From positions 248,001 to 312,000 of the forward strand of contig NZ_BNBR01000005.1 in NCBI RefSeq assembly GCF_014656055.1: DNA of 64,000 nt, read 5' to 3'. A model generated the notes under the pieces. That model was not told the origin of the DNA. It made no database searches and was given only the letters and a program-made list of their open reading frames with translations. This document shows positions 1-8,204 of the stretch, in pieces (positions within the stretch are counted from its first letter, which is position 1; every line of letters begins with the position of its first letter). Both the position numbers and the translations under genes were made by a program. This stretch comes from Streptomyces griseosporeus. GTDB taxonomy: Bacteria > Actinomycetota > Actinomycetes > Streptomycetales > Streptomycetaceae.

Positions 1-89
1 GTTTTTGCTGCCTCCTGATACCTTCACCAAGGAAGAAACATCCTCAAAGAAGAGGCTTCGGGTGCCGGGTCGTCTGTGGCGGGCGGACG

Positions 90-827
90 TCACCACGTGA
101 GGGCGTCGTCCAGGTCCTGCTGCCAGTACGTGACGCGGAGCGAGTCGTCGACGAAGACGCCCTGCGCGGGCAGCGGCGGGGTCGCCGCCGCACCGACGCT
201 GCCGGAGCCCGACGGTCCGTAGAAGTGGACGCTCAGGGACTTCTCCGTGTGCCCGTGGGCGCCGCTGCCGTCGGCGGCGGACAGCAGCACGGCCGCGTAA
301 CCGGACTCGCCCGGCGCGAGCGTGACGACGGCCTGCGGGTGGGACTCCTCGACGACCGGCGGTACGGCCTGCGCCTCGCCGAAGCGGACGGCCGGGTAGG
401 CGTAGAGGTGGCAGGGGCTGGATCCCGTGTTGGTGACCGTGAGGAGCATGTGGTTCACGGGCCGGTTCAGCGGGGCGGCGACCGTCTTGAGGGTGGAGCC
501 CTCGCACGTGACGGGCTTGCCCGCGGAGGCCGGGGGCTTGGCCGGGTTCTTGGCCGCGGGCTCGGACGGGTGCTGTGCCGTGGGCTTCGAGGCGGGCGCG
601 GAGGCGGAGGAGCCGGTGCCCGTGCCGGTGCCGGTGCCGGACGACGAGGGCGCGGTCGGGGCCGACGTGGTCGGGGCGGTCGGCGTCGGCCTGGAGGCGC
701 TCGGGGCGGCGCCCTCGTCGGTGACGCCCGTGCCGTCGCCGTTGCACGCGGTCAGGGTCAGCGCGGCGAGGGCGACGCTCGCGGCGGCGGTGAGAAGTCG
801 GGTGCGGGAGTTCCGGATCGTGGACAT
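90..827 (-). CDS. DUF4232-type secreted lipoprotein
   Basis: The predicted 245-residue protein begins with a positively charged segment, a hydrophobic stretch and a lipobox ending LTAC at about residue 28, so it should be a lipid-anchored exported protein. A Ser/Thr/Pro/Gly-rich linker (about residues 30-105) separates the anchor from a beta-rich C-terminal domain beginning near VTCEGS. That domain resembles the actinobacterial DUF4232 family (two Cys, 'GSSPCHLYAYP', 'LAPGESGYAAVLL'). The frame stays open upstream, but this ATG is preceded by AAAGGG at good spacing and gives the signal peptide, so I chose it. It is divergent from the membrane-anchored helix-turn-helix gene. Function unknown. 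Confidence 0.8.
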   Translation of the reverse strand: MSTIRNSRTRLLTAAASVALAALTLTACNGDGTGVTDEGAAPSASRPTPTAPTTSAPTAPSSSGTGTGTGTGSSASAPASKPTAQHPSEPAAKNPAKPPASAGKPVTCEGSTLKTVAAPLNRPVNHMLLTVTNTGSSPCHLYAYPAVRFGEAQAVPPVVEESHPQAVVTLAPGESGYAAVLLSAADGSGAHGHTEKSLSVHFYGPSGSGSVGAAATPPLPAQGVFVDDSLRVTYWQQDLDDALTW

Positions 828-963
828 GAAGTCGAGCCCTTTCGGTGTTCCGTTGCTGGGAATGCTTGGATGACCGGAGCTTGTGACGTGATCCGTCCCA
901 GCCGCCACAGCCGGCCGGCAATCAGGGATGCTGGAACGCTGAAACAGGCTCTGACCAGGGGAA

Positions 964-2343
964 ATGACCGTCCCCTGGAACGCCGGACTGGGACGCGGGG
1001 GGATGGAGGACATGGTGTCCGGGGGCTTGGAGGACGGGTTCGCCGCGCTGCTGCGGGAGTTGAAGGACCGTTCGGGACTCAGCTACGGGGCGCTCGCCAA
1101 GCGGCTGCACATGAGCACGTCGACGCTGCACCGGTACTGCAACGGCGCCGCCGTACCGAACGAGTACGCACCGGTCGAACGCCTCGCCCGGGTGTGCCGG
1201 GCGACGCCCGAGGAGCTGGTGGAACTGCACCGCCGCTGGGTGCTCGCGGACGCGGCACGGGGGCGGGGCGCGGAACGGACCGAGCCGAGCCGGCCGCCGG
1301 CGCCGACCGGGACTCCGGTCCCGCCCCAGCCCCCGGCCACTCCAGAGCCAGTGGCCCCGGCCTCGGACCCTGCCCCGGACACCCCCGTTGTCGAGACGAC
1401 CCCGTCTCCCGCGTCCCCGCCCCGGCGTCGTCGTCCCGTCTGGCTCGCCGCCGCCTCCGCGGTCGTCGTGCTGGGTGCCGTAGGACTGGCCCTGCACCCG
1501 TTCGCCGGACCGGGCCGGGGCGATGACGGTGACCGGCAGGCGGCCGGCGCCACAGCCGGTGCCGCCCCCGGTTCCCCCGCCGGTGGCGCCGGTACGGCCG
1601 GATCCCGGACGCCGTCGCCGTCCGCCACCCCCTCGCCGTCCCCGTCGGCCGGCGGCACGAGCCGCGGGCCGTCCGCCCGGCCCTCCGCCTCCGCCGCCGC
1701 CTCGGCCCCCGCCTCCCCCTCCGCCGGAAGCGCGGGGGACACCACCGCCGTACCGCTCGCCGTCGGCGTGCGCCCCTACGTCTACGTCAGCCCCTGCAGC
1801 CAGCACTTCCTCGTCGACAGCGAGCCCCAGCAGGTCGGTCCGCCCGCCGGCGAGCAGGACGCCAGGCGCTTTGCCGACGCGTACGGCGCGGTCTCCTCCG
1901 ATGAGCAGCGGATCGCCGTGACCGTGCAGGGCACCGGGAAGGACACCGTCGTGCTGCAGGCCCTCCATGTGCGGGTCGTCGCCAAGGGCGCGCCGCTCGC
2001 CTGGAACGACTACTCGATGGGCGTCGGCTGCGGCGGCGACGTCCAGACCGAGTCCTTCGACATCGACCTCGACAGCGGCAGCCCCACGGTCGCCGTCGGG
2101 AGCGCCCGCCGGGACTTCCCCTACAAGGTCAGCGAATCCGACCCCGAGGTCTTCTACATCACCGCCCGCACCAGGGCGCACGACGTGCGCTGGGAACTCG
2201 CTCTCGACTGGTCCAGCGGCCCCCGCCACGGCACGATCCGCATCGACAACCGGGGTGTCCCGTTCCGTACGAGCGCCGGTGCCGGCAGGCCGGGTTACGA
2301 CTATCCGCTGGGCGGCGGCGAATGGATCCCCCGCGTGCAGTGA
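964..2343 (+). CDS. XRE-type helix-turn-helix protein with one membrane segment
   Basis: This protein of up to 459 residues starts with an XRE/Cro-like helix-turn-helix (roughly residues 20-75; 'SYGALAKRLHMSTSTLHRYC'). A Pro-rich linker follows, then a basic patch and one transmembrane helix (about 158-180), a Ser/Ala/Pro linker, and a C-terminal domain of about 170 residues that should lie outside the cell. The layout suggests a membrane-tethered DNA-binding protein that couples an outside signal to transcription; this is inference. ATG codons at 1003 and 1012 are alternative starts. It faces the lipoprotein gene across a short shared promoter region. No partner is identifiable from sequence. 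Confidence 0.8.
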   Translation: MTVPWNAGLGRGGMEDMVSGGLEDGFAALLRELKDRSGLSYGALAKRLHMSTSTLHRYCNGAAVPNEYAPVERLARVCRATPEELVELHRRWVLADAARGRGAERTEPSRPPAPTGTPVPPQPPATPEPVAPASDPAPDTPVVETTPSPASPPRRRRPVWLAAASAVVVLGAVGLALHPFAGPGRGDDGDRQAAGATAGAAPGSPAGGAGTAGSRTPSPSATPSPSPSAGGTSRGPSARPSASAAASAPASPSAGSAGDTTAVPLAVGVRPYVYVSPCSQHFLVDSEPQQVGPPAGEQDARRFADAYGAVSSDEQRIAVTVQGTGKDTVVLQALHVRVVAKGAPLAWNDYSMGVGCGGDVQTESFDIDLDSGSPTVAVGSARRDFPYKVSESDPEVFYITARTRAHDVRWELALDWSSGPRHGTIRIDNRGVPFRTSAGAGRPGYDYPLGGGEWIPRVQ

Positions 2344-2515
2344 CACCGCTCACAGCCAGCGTCAAGATCACTTAATGTCCTTGGTACTCGCTGGGCTGGA
2401 ACGGTTCCCCCCGCTACTTTTGAGGCTGCCGCTTCTGGCCCGGCGGTGCGCCGGAATGCGGTGTCTTCGGTGTAACTGCCCCGTTCGTTGCGGGGGGCAC
2501 GTAGGAGGGGGACCA

Positions 2516-3220
2516 GTGCCTTATCCGGCTGCAGCGCAGTTTCTGCGAACAGCGATTCCCGACATCATCCGCGCCTATCAGAGCGCACTCAGGGCCGTCC
2601 GCAGTCCGCTGGCCACACGCAAGGAAGCGTGGCCGAAGTGCCGGGACCAGGCGCAGGCGATCGTCGAGGACTGTGTGATCGCCCTGACCGGCAAGCAACC
2701 GCCGGCGCCCGCCGAGGCCCGGCGCTATTCGCATCTCGTCGGCGTCGACCGGGCCACGCAAGGGATCGCCGTGGCGGAATCCGTCCGCGCGGTCGACATC
2801 CTGTGGAGCGCGATGCAACCCGCCGTCCGCAGCGCGGTGCAATGCGAAGCGGCGGCCCGGCGGACTGCCGCGCTCCTGCTGATCAGCACGGTATTCCGGG
2901 CGAGTTCGGGAAGCCGGCTCTACGCCGGTGCCGTCGGCTACGGCGACGCCGTGCCCCGGCTGTCCGAGGACGTTGCGGACGAGAACGCCGGTGCCGAGGC
3001 CACGGGCGAGACGCCGGTGGAGTCGCCGGCCTGCGCGGGGCTGTCGCAGCGCGAGAAGCAGGTGCTGGAGCGGGTCGCGCGGGCGATGACCAACAGTCAG
3101 ATAGCGCGGGACCTCGGCATCGAGACGGCGACCGTGAAGCGGCACCTGAACAACATCTACGCCAAGCTCCAGGCGGACTCCCGGATCGACGCCATCAACA
3201 AGGCCTACGGCCGGCGCTGA
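2516..3220 (+). CDS. LuxR-type transcriptional regulator
   Basis: The predicted 234-residue protein has an unassigned mostly helical N-terminal region and a C-terminal LuxR/GerE helix-turn-helix (about 170-230) with the usual LSxREKxVL opening and 'TVKRHLNNIYAKL' recognition helix. There is no receiver-domain phosphoacceptor signature, so it is not an ordinary response regulator. The GTG start is chosen because AGGAGGGGG lies just upstream; the same frame is open much further back but there it shadows the neighbouring gene. It is the closest dedicated regulator to the left edge of the biosynthetic cluster and ends convergently with the UbiA gene, so it is a candidate cluster regulator. Confidence 0.85.
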   Translation: MPYPAAAQFLRTAIPDIIRAYQSALRAVRSPLATRKEAWPKCRDQAQAIVEDCVIALTGKQPPAPAEARRYSHLVGVDRATQGIAVAESVRAVDILWSAMQPAVRSAVQCEAAARRTAALLLISTVFRASSGSRLYAGAVGYGDAVPRLSEDVADENAGAEATGETPVESPACAGLSQREKQVLERVARAMTNSQIARDLGIETATVKRHLNNIYAKLQADSRIDAINKAYGRR

Positions 3221-3224
3221 GTCA

Positions 3225-3268
3225 CCGGCCGGGGGCGCCGTCGTGCACCGCGCGGCGCCCCCTCGGCC
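3225..3268. terminator. Bidirectional hairpin between the LuxR and UbiA genes
   Basis: A perfect 10-bp inverted repeat (GGGGGCGCCG at 3231-3240, CGGCGCCCCC at 3253-3262) lies between two convergent genes. The flanking GGCC arms could extend it. It has no U-tract, which is common for Streptomyces terminators. Assignment rests on position and stem strength. Confidence 0.6.
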
Positions 3269-3272
3269 CGGC

Positions 3273-4217
3273 TCAGGCCGGCCAGCGGTCCAGCAGCAGC
3301 ACGGCCACCATCACCAGGTTCGCCGTGTACTGGGTGCGCATGAAGGCGCGGTAGGCGCTGCGCCGGGTGCGCTTGTCGGCGTTGTCGACGCGGGCCGTGC
3401 GGACGATCTGCGTCACCACGCACACCGCGCCCACCGCCACCGGGACCATCGCGACGAGGATCGACTGCGCCCACAGCAGCGCCGCCAGGACCGCGGCCGT
3501 ACCGACGCTGAGTGCCCCCGCCGCACCCAGCGCCCGTGCCGGCCGTGCCCCGTACCGCACCGCGACGGTACGGCGGCCGCCGGTGGCGTCCCCGTCCACA
3601 TCGCTCAGGTCCTTGACCACCGAGCCCACCATCGCCATCCACGCGCTCATCACGGTGGCGAACACCAGCCCCGCCGTGTCCAGTTCACCTCCGGCGGTCG
3701 CGGCGCCGCCCGCGAACGACGTCCAGCCGAGGCCGAACACCACCAGCGCGCACGCGGTGCTCCAGCGCTTCGCCGGGAAAGGCGGCGCGGAATAGATCCA
3801 GCCGAGCAGCAGGAAAGCGGCGATCCAGAGGGTGAGGCCGGGGACGAATTGTGCCAGCGCGAGAGCGCCCAGTGCCGTGCCCGCCGTGATGAATGCCGCG
3901 GGTCTTTCCGGCAGATCTCCCCGCGCGATCGGACGGACGGAACCGTTCGCGCGGTCCTCCTTGACGTCCATCACGCCATTGATGAGATAGGCGGCGATCA
4001 CGGCGAGCCACCAGGCGAGGGTTCCGGCGGCCAACTGGGCCGGGCTCGCGCCGTGCTGGCGGGTGGAGAATGCGGCGCCCAGTGCGTACCGCAGAAGAAA
4101 GACGATCTGAACAGTAGGTCGCGCCTCGATCAGGGAAAGACGTGCATAACGAAAGATGAAGTGAGGCTGCGCCTTGGGAATGCGTATTCCGTTCGTTATC
4201 TCGGCCACGGCCGTCAC
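3273..4217 (-). CDS. UbiA-family membrane prenyltransferase
   Basis: The 314-residue polytopic membrane protein carries both Asp-rich motifs of the UbiA superfamily: an NxxxDxxxDxxN motif ('NGVMDVKEDRAN') and a second DxxxD motif ('DLSDVDGD'). These bind Mg2+-prenyl diphosphate. Such enzymes transfer a prenyl chain to an aromatic or quinone-like acceptor at the membrane. Start is GTG. The first 40 codons are noticeably less GC-rich than neighbouring genes, consistent with acquired DNA. A palindrome (TGCACCC-TA-GGGTGCA) lies 34 nt upstream. The gene is divergent from the FAD hydroxylase, which suggests a prenylated ring in the product. The acceptor and chain length cannot be read from sequence. 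Confidence 0.9.
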   Translation of the reverse strand: MTAVAEITNGIRIPKAQPHFIFRYARLSLIEARPTVQIVFLLRYALGAAFSTRQHGASPAQLAAGTLAWWLAVIAAYLINGVMDVKEDRANGSVRPIARGDLPERPAAFITAGTALGALALAQFVPGLTLWIAAFLLLGWIYSAPPFPAKRWSTACALVVFGLGWTSFAGGAATAGGELDTAGLVFATVMSAWMAMVGSVVKDLSDVDGDATGGRRTVAVRYGARPARALGAAGALSVGTAAVLAALLWAQSILVAMVPVAVGAVCVVTQIVRTARVDNADKRTRRSAYRAFMRTQYTANLVMVAVLLLDRWPA

Positions 4218-4250
4218 ATTACGAGGCCGCCCGGCGCCCGGCGGGGCCTC

Positions 4251-4266
4251 TGCACCCTAGGGTGCA
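4251..4266. promoter_or_regulatory. 16-bp perfect palindrome, putative cluster operator (site 1)
   Basis: TGCACCCTAGGGTGCA lies 34 nt upstream of the UbiA start in the divergent UbiA/hydroxylase promoter region. The same core recurs at 6877-6894 in the cluster's other divergent promoter. A perfect dyad in two such promoters suggests a binding site for one dimeric regulator. Confidence 0.7.
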
Positions 4267-4303
4267 TCCCCCGCAATACCTCCCCCGGTCCTCCTGTGGT
4301 CCT

Positions 4304-4313
4304 TTGGGTGCAG
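4304..4313 (+). promoter_or_regulatory. Half-site of the putative operator
   Basis: TTGGGTGCAG matches the right half of the 6877-6894 palindrome at 10 of 10 bases. It ends 86 nt before the hydroxylase start; the corresponding half at 6894 ends 87 nt before the hydrolase start. The matching spacing supports function. Confidence 0.5.
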
Positions 4314-4399
4314 TGGGGCCGCCACAGCCCCGGTCCCGCCCCTCGCGGCCGTAACCATGACGGCATGGCAACCGGCGAAGACCCAAGGGGAGGTGGGCC

Positions 4400-5866
4400 A
4401 TGGTGGACGTGATCGTCGCGGGCGGCGGCCCGGTCGGACTGATGCTGGCGTGCGAGCTGCGGCTGGCCGGAGTGGACGTGCTGGTGCTGGACCGGCTCGC
4501 CGAGCGCGTACCGCACTCCAAGGCGCTCGGCATGCACGCGCGGACCCTGGAGGTGCTGGACCAGCGGGGCCTCGTGGACCGCTTCCTGGAGGGCCACAAG
4601 CGGGCGCCGGCCACGCACTTCGCCGGGCTGCGGCCGCTGGAGTTCGACGCGTCCGACACCCGGCACCCGTACATGCTGCTCATCCCGCAGGCGCACACCG
4701 AGCGGCTGCTCGCCGAGCGGGCCGCCGAGCTGGGCGTGCGGATCCGGTACGGCACCGAGGTCACCGGCCTCGCCCAGGACGCCGACGGCGTCGACGTCGA
4801 GGTCGCGGGAGGTGAGCGGCTGCGGGCGCGGTTCCTGGCCGGCTGCGACGGCAGCCGCAGCACCGTGCGCCGGGTGCTCGGCGTGGGCTTCCCCGGCACG
4901 CCGGCCACGGTCACGGCGATGATCGCCGACGTGTCCCTGGACGAGCCCCCGGCCCAGCCGAGGCTGCTGGCCCGCTTCCCGGGCGGGCAGGCCGGGGTGC
5001 TGGAGTACGCGCCGGGCCGGTACCGGGCGATGACCATCCAGTACGACACCCCGTACGACCCGGTGGCCGACGGGGACAACCCGGTGACCTTCGAGGAGTT
5101 CCGGGAGGTCTTCCGGGCCATCGCCGGCACCGACCACGGCATGCGGGACCCGCTGTGGGTCTCCCGGTTCGGCGACGCGGCCCGGCAGGCCGACCGCTAC
5201 CGGGTCGGCCGGGTCTTCCTGGCGGGCGACGCCGCGCACATCCACAACCCGTCCGGCGGGCAGGGCCTGAACCTCGGCATGCAGGACGCGGTCAACCTCG
5301 GCTGGAAGCTGGCCGCGGTGGTGCGCGGGCAGGCCCCGCAGGAGCTGCTGGACACGTACCACGACGAGCGGCACCCGATCGGTGCGCGCGTCCTGCAGAA
5401 CACGCACGCGCAGGTCGCGCTGAGCCGGCCCGGGCACGCGGTGGACGCGCTGCGCGAGCTGTTCGCCGAGCTGATCCGCATCGACGAGGTGAACGACCGG
5501 CTCACCCGCATGATCAGCGCCCTCGACGTGCGCTACCCGGTCGCCGGCGCCCACCCGCTGACCGGGGCGCGCATGCCGGACGTGGACCTCAAGACGGCCG
5601 ACGGTGACACGCGCCTGTACCCCCTGCTGCACTCCGGCCGGGGCGTGCTGCTCGACCTCGCCGACGACGCGGCGCTGCGTACGACCGCCCGCGGCTGGGC
5701 CGACCGCGTCGACCTGGTGCCGGCGCACGGCGCGGACCCGCGGCTGGACGGGGTGGCGGCGGTGCTGGTGCGGCCCGACGGCCATGTGGCCTGGGCGGCC
5801 CCGACCGACGTGACCTTGCCGGACGCGCTGACGACCTGGTTCGGCCCGGCGCGCGGGGCGCGGTGA
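4400..5866 (+). CDS. FAD-dependent aromatic hydroxylase (PheA/TetX-like monooxygenase)
   Basis: The 488-residue protein is a class A flavoprotein monooxygenase. It has the N-terminal dinucleotide fold ('VAGGGPVGLMLACELRLAGV'), a central DG motif ('GCDGSRSTVRR') and the GD motif for FAD ribityl binding ('FLAGDAAHIHNPSGGQGLN'). A thioredoxin-like C-terminal tail is typical of polyketide hydroxylases such as those for anthracyclines and tetracyclines. It would hydroxylate an aromatic ring using NAD(P)H and O2. GGGGAGG precedes the ATG. It is the first gene of a rightward unit with the split-barrel oxidoreductase and is divergent from the prenyltransferase; both probably act on the same ring, which is inference. 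Confidence 0.93.
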   Translation: MVDVIVAGGGPVGLMLACELRLAGVDVLVLDRLAERVPHSKALGMHARTLEVLDQRGLVDRFLEGHKRAPATHFAGLRPLEFDASDTRHPYMLLIPQAHTERLLAERAAELGVRIRYGTEVTGLAQDADGVDVEVAGGERLRARFLAGCDGSRSTVRRVLGVGFPGTPATVTAMIADVSLDEPPAQPRLLARFPGGQAGVLEYAPGRYRAMTIQYDTPYDPVADGDNPVTFEEFREVFRAIAGTDHGMRDPLWVSRFGDAARQADRYRVGRVFLAGDAAHIHNPSGGQGLNLGMQDAVNLGWKLAAVVRGQAPQELLDTYHDERHPIGARVLQNTHAQVALSRPGHAVDALRELFAELIRIDEVNDRLTRMISALDVRYPVAGAHPLTGARMPDVDLKTADGDTRLYPLLHSGRGVLLDLADDAALRTTARGWADRVDLVPAHGADPRLDGVAAVLVRPDGHVAWAAPTDVTLPDALTTWFGPARGAR

Positions 5867-5918
5867 TGGCTCCGGTCCCCGAAGGCTGCCTCATGGACCC
5901 GTCCCCGGAGGCCACCTC

Positions 5919-6311
5919 ATGAGCCTCATCCCCGAGAGCCACCTGGACCTGCTCCGGCGGCCCCTGTTCGTCCACCTGGCGACGGTCCGTCCCGACGGCG
6001 GTCCGCAGGTGAACCCGATGTGGTGCTCCTGGGACGGCACGCACCTGCGCTTCACCAGCACCAGGACCCGCTTCAAGTTCCGCAACGTGACGGCCGATCC
6101 GCGGGTCGCGGTGTCCGTGCACGACCCCGACGAGCCGTACCGCTATCTGGAGATCCGCGGGGTCGTCGAGCGGATCGACGACGACTCCTCCGGCGCGTTC
6201 TTCTTCCGACTGGCCGAGCGGTACGGCCGGGAGCTGGGCGGGCGGCTGCCGCCGGACGTGCGGGAGCGGGTGGTGTACGTGGTCCGGCCGACGGCCGTCA
6301 GCCACCAGTGA
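5919..6311 (+). CDS. PPOX-class F420/FMN-dependent oxidoreductase
   Basis: The 130-residue split beta-barrel protein has the family pattern 'FVHLATVRPDGGPQVNPMW' followed by 'TSTRTRFKFRNVTADPRVAV', typical of actinobacterial PPOX-class F420-dependent enzymes. Members reduce or oxidise small molecules with F420H2 or FMN. GGAGG precedes the ATG. An 18-codon open frame (5866-5922) overlaps both neighbouring genes by short TGATG/ATGA junctions and may couple their translation. The gene ends 14 nt into the convergent isochorismatase-fold gene. A redox step on the cluster product is likely; the substrate is unknown. Confidence 0.88.
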   Translation: MSLIPESHLDLLRRPLFVHLATVRPDGGPQVNPMWCSWDGTHLRFTSTRTRFKFRNVTADPRVAVSVHDPDEPYRYLEIRGVVERIDDDSSGAFFFRLAERYGRELGGRLPPDVRERVVYVVRPTAVSHQ

Positions 6312-6837
6312 CGAGCCCGGCCAGCACCTCGTCCACCGTCCGTACGGCGGCCCCGGCTCCCGCCAACTCGCCGAGGACCGCGTCCTGTTCCGCGGCCGTG
6401 ACCGTGGCCGTGGCGTCGGAGACGACGGTGACCGCGAGGCCCGAGGCGAGCGCCGTCCGGGCGGTGGCGGCGACGCCGTGGGCCGTGGACAGGCCGGCGA
6501 GCACCACCCCGGTGACGCCGCTCGCGGCGAGATGCGCGGCGAGGCCGGTGCCCTCGAAGGCGTCGAGGCCGTGTTTGGTGACCAGCAGGTCGTCCGGGCC
6601 GGGCGCGCACCGCTCGTGCAGCTGGTTGGCCGGCGCGTCCGGTCCGCCGTCGGCGCCGTCGGCCCGCAGATAGCGCACGTGGATCACAGGGGCGAAAGCC
6701 GCGCGGAGCCGGGCGCAGGCGTCGACGACGTCGGACGCCGGCCGGGGCTGCCAGGCGTGCATTTCCAGAATCCAGTGCTGCAGGTCGATGAGTATCAGCG
6801 CGGTGCGTGAGTCCGCAGTGAACTGTGCGTCCGTCAT
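6298..6837 (-). CDS. Isochorismatase-fold protein lacking the catalytic Cys
   Basis: The 179-residue protein has the cysteine-hydrolase (isochorismatase-like) fold: an Asp in 'ALILIDLQHW', a Lys in 'LLVTKHGLDAFEGT', and the loop where the nucleophilic Cys normally sits. Here that loop reads 'LSTAHGVAATAR', with Gly in the Cys position. True isochorismatases such as PhzD and EntB, which cleave a vinyl ether, also lack this Cys, as far as I recall; amidohydrolase members need it. The protein may therefore hydrolyse a vinyl ether rather than an amide, or be non-enzymatic. The internal ATG at 6837 is chosen as better matched to the family than upstream starts. A palindrome lies 40 nt upstream. 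Confidence 0.85.
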   Translation of the reverse strand: MTDAQFTADSRTALILIDLQHWILEMHAWQPRPASDVVDACARLRAAFAPVIHVRYLRADGADGGPDAPANQLHERCAPGPDDLLVTKHGLDAFEGTGLAAHLAASGVTGVVLAGLSTAHGVAATARTALASGLAVTVVSDATATVTAAEQDAVLGELAGAGAAVRTVDEVLAGLVTGG

Positions 6838-6876
6838 GGGCCCGGACGGTAGCAGAAACACGTCCGGAATCGGCCA

Positions 6877-6894
6877 CTGCACCCTTGGGTGCAG
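6877..6894. promoter_or_regulatory. 18-bp palindrome, putative cluster operator (site 2)
   Basis: CTGCACCCTTGGGTGCAG has 8-bp perfect arms around a central TT. It lies between the divergent isochorismatase-fold and hydrolase genes and shares the core TGCACCCTWGGGTGCA with site 1 at 4251-4266. Confidence 0.7.
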
Positions 6895-6981
6895 TTCCGT
6901 TCCGGGCCCCCGGAAGTCCCCCTACGGTAGTTCTCGCGGTCGACGAAAACGCGTACCGAACCCGGAAGGAAAAGAACACGT

Positions 6982-8190
6982 ATGAAGCTCAGGGCGGATC
7001 GTCTGGAACGGCTCGGGAATTACTTTTCCCGGCTGACGGACGAGGGAAAGATTCCCGGCTGGTCGGCCATGGTCTCGCAGCACGGAGAGACGGTCCACGA
7101 ATCGTCGGGCGGAATGGCGAACATCGCCGCCGGAATACCGATGACGGCGGACAGCATTTTCCGCACCTGGTCGCTGAGCAAGCCGATGACCTCGGTGGCG
7201 TTCATGCGGCTCGTCGAGGAGGGCCTCGTCGGCCTGAACGACCCGGTGGCGGACTACCTGCCGGCCTTCCGCGACCAGCGGGTCTACCGTGCCGGACTGC
7301 CGGCGGCCCCGATCACCGAGGGCCTGGTCGAGCCGATGCGGATGTGGCACCTGCTGACCCACACCGCGGGCCTCGGCTACGGCGCCCACCAGTCGCACGC
7401 CGTGGACACGCTGTACGTCAACGACGGCTACACGGTGGAGCCCCCGGCCGGCACCGGCCTGGCCGAGGCCGTCGAGAAGTGGGCGGCCTTCCCGCTGCGC
7501 TTCCAGCCCGGCACCGCCTGGAACTACGGCGTGAGCACGGACGTCCTCGGCCGGGTCATCGAGGTGGTGTCCGGCAAGCGCCTCGACGAGTACATGCGGG
7601 AGTCGTTCTTCGAGCCGCTCGGCCTGAAGGACTCCGGCTTTTGGGTGGAGGCGCGCAACAAGGACCGGTACGCCGAGATCTACACCCCCACCGCCGACGG
7701 CGGCATCGAGCACAACCCGGCCGCCAGCGCGTACCCGACCGAGGCGCCGCTGTTCCTGTCGGGCGGCGGCGGCATCTACACCACGGTCGCCGACTACATG
7801 AAGTTCCTGAACATGCTGGCGAACGGCGGCCGCGTCGGGCACGGCTCCGACCACTACCTGTCCCCGCTGACGGTGGAGTCGATCCGCAGCAACCACCTGC
7901 CGCGGAACGTCACCCTCGGCTCCGGCTTCGGCAGCTGGGGGGTGCCCGCGGTCAACGAGCTGATGCCGGCGGCCGGGTTCGGACTGGGCTTCATGACCGT
8001 CCAGCAGCCGCAGGAGGCGCATCTGCTGACGCGGGAGGGCGAGTTCTTCTGGCTCTCCATGAGCAGCGCCAACTTCTTCGTCGACCCCGCGTCCGGCGTC
8101 TGCGCCCTGGTCTCGCCCCAGCTGTACCCCTCCCGCACCCTCCCGATCACCAACCGCCTGCGGCAGTTCGTCTACCAGGCCTATTGCTGA
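6982..8190 (+). CDS. Beta-lactamase-fold serine hydrolase or acyltransferase
   Basis: The 402-residue protein belongs to the class C beta-lactamase/PBP4*/EstB family. It has the SxxK nucleophile motif as S64-L-S-K67 in 'FRTWSLSKPM' and a Tyr motif in 'WNYGVSTDVLG' (Y182). No export signal is evident, so it should be cytosolic. In biosynthetic clusters such enzymes can act as esterases or as acyltransferases moving an acyl chain from a carrier (LovD is the known example). GGAAGG precedes the ATG. It heads the long rightward unit through the thioesterase, exporter and PKS genes. Whether it loads or releases the polyketide is unknown. Confidence 0.88.
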   Translation: MKLRADRLERLGNYFSRLTDEGKIPGWSAMVSQHGETVHESSGGMANIAAGIPMTADSIFRTWSLSKPMTSVAFMRLVEEGLVGLNDPVADYLPAFRDQRVYRAGLPAAPITEGLVEPMRMWHLLTHTAGLGYGAHQSHAVDTLYVNDGYTVEPPAGTGLAEAVEKWAAFPLRFQPGTAWNYGVSTDVLGRVIEVVSGKRLDEYMRESFFEPLGLKDSGFWVEARNKDRYAEIYTPTADGGIEHNPAASAYPTEAPLFLSGGGGIYTTVADYMKFLNMLANGGRVGHGSDHYLSPLTVESIRSNHLPRNVTLGSGFGSWGVPAVNELMPAAGFGLGFMTVQQPQEAHLLTREGEFFWLSMSSANFFVDPASGVCALVSPQLYPSRTLPITNRLRQFVYQAYC

Positions 8191-8204
8191 CCCGAGGTGA
8201 GCCG

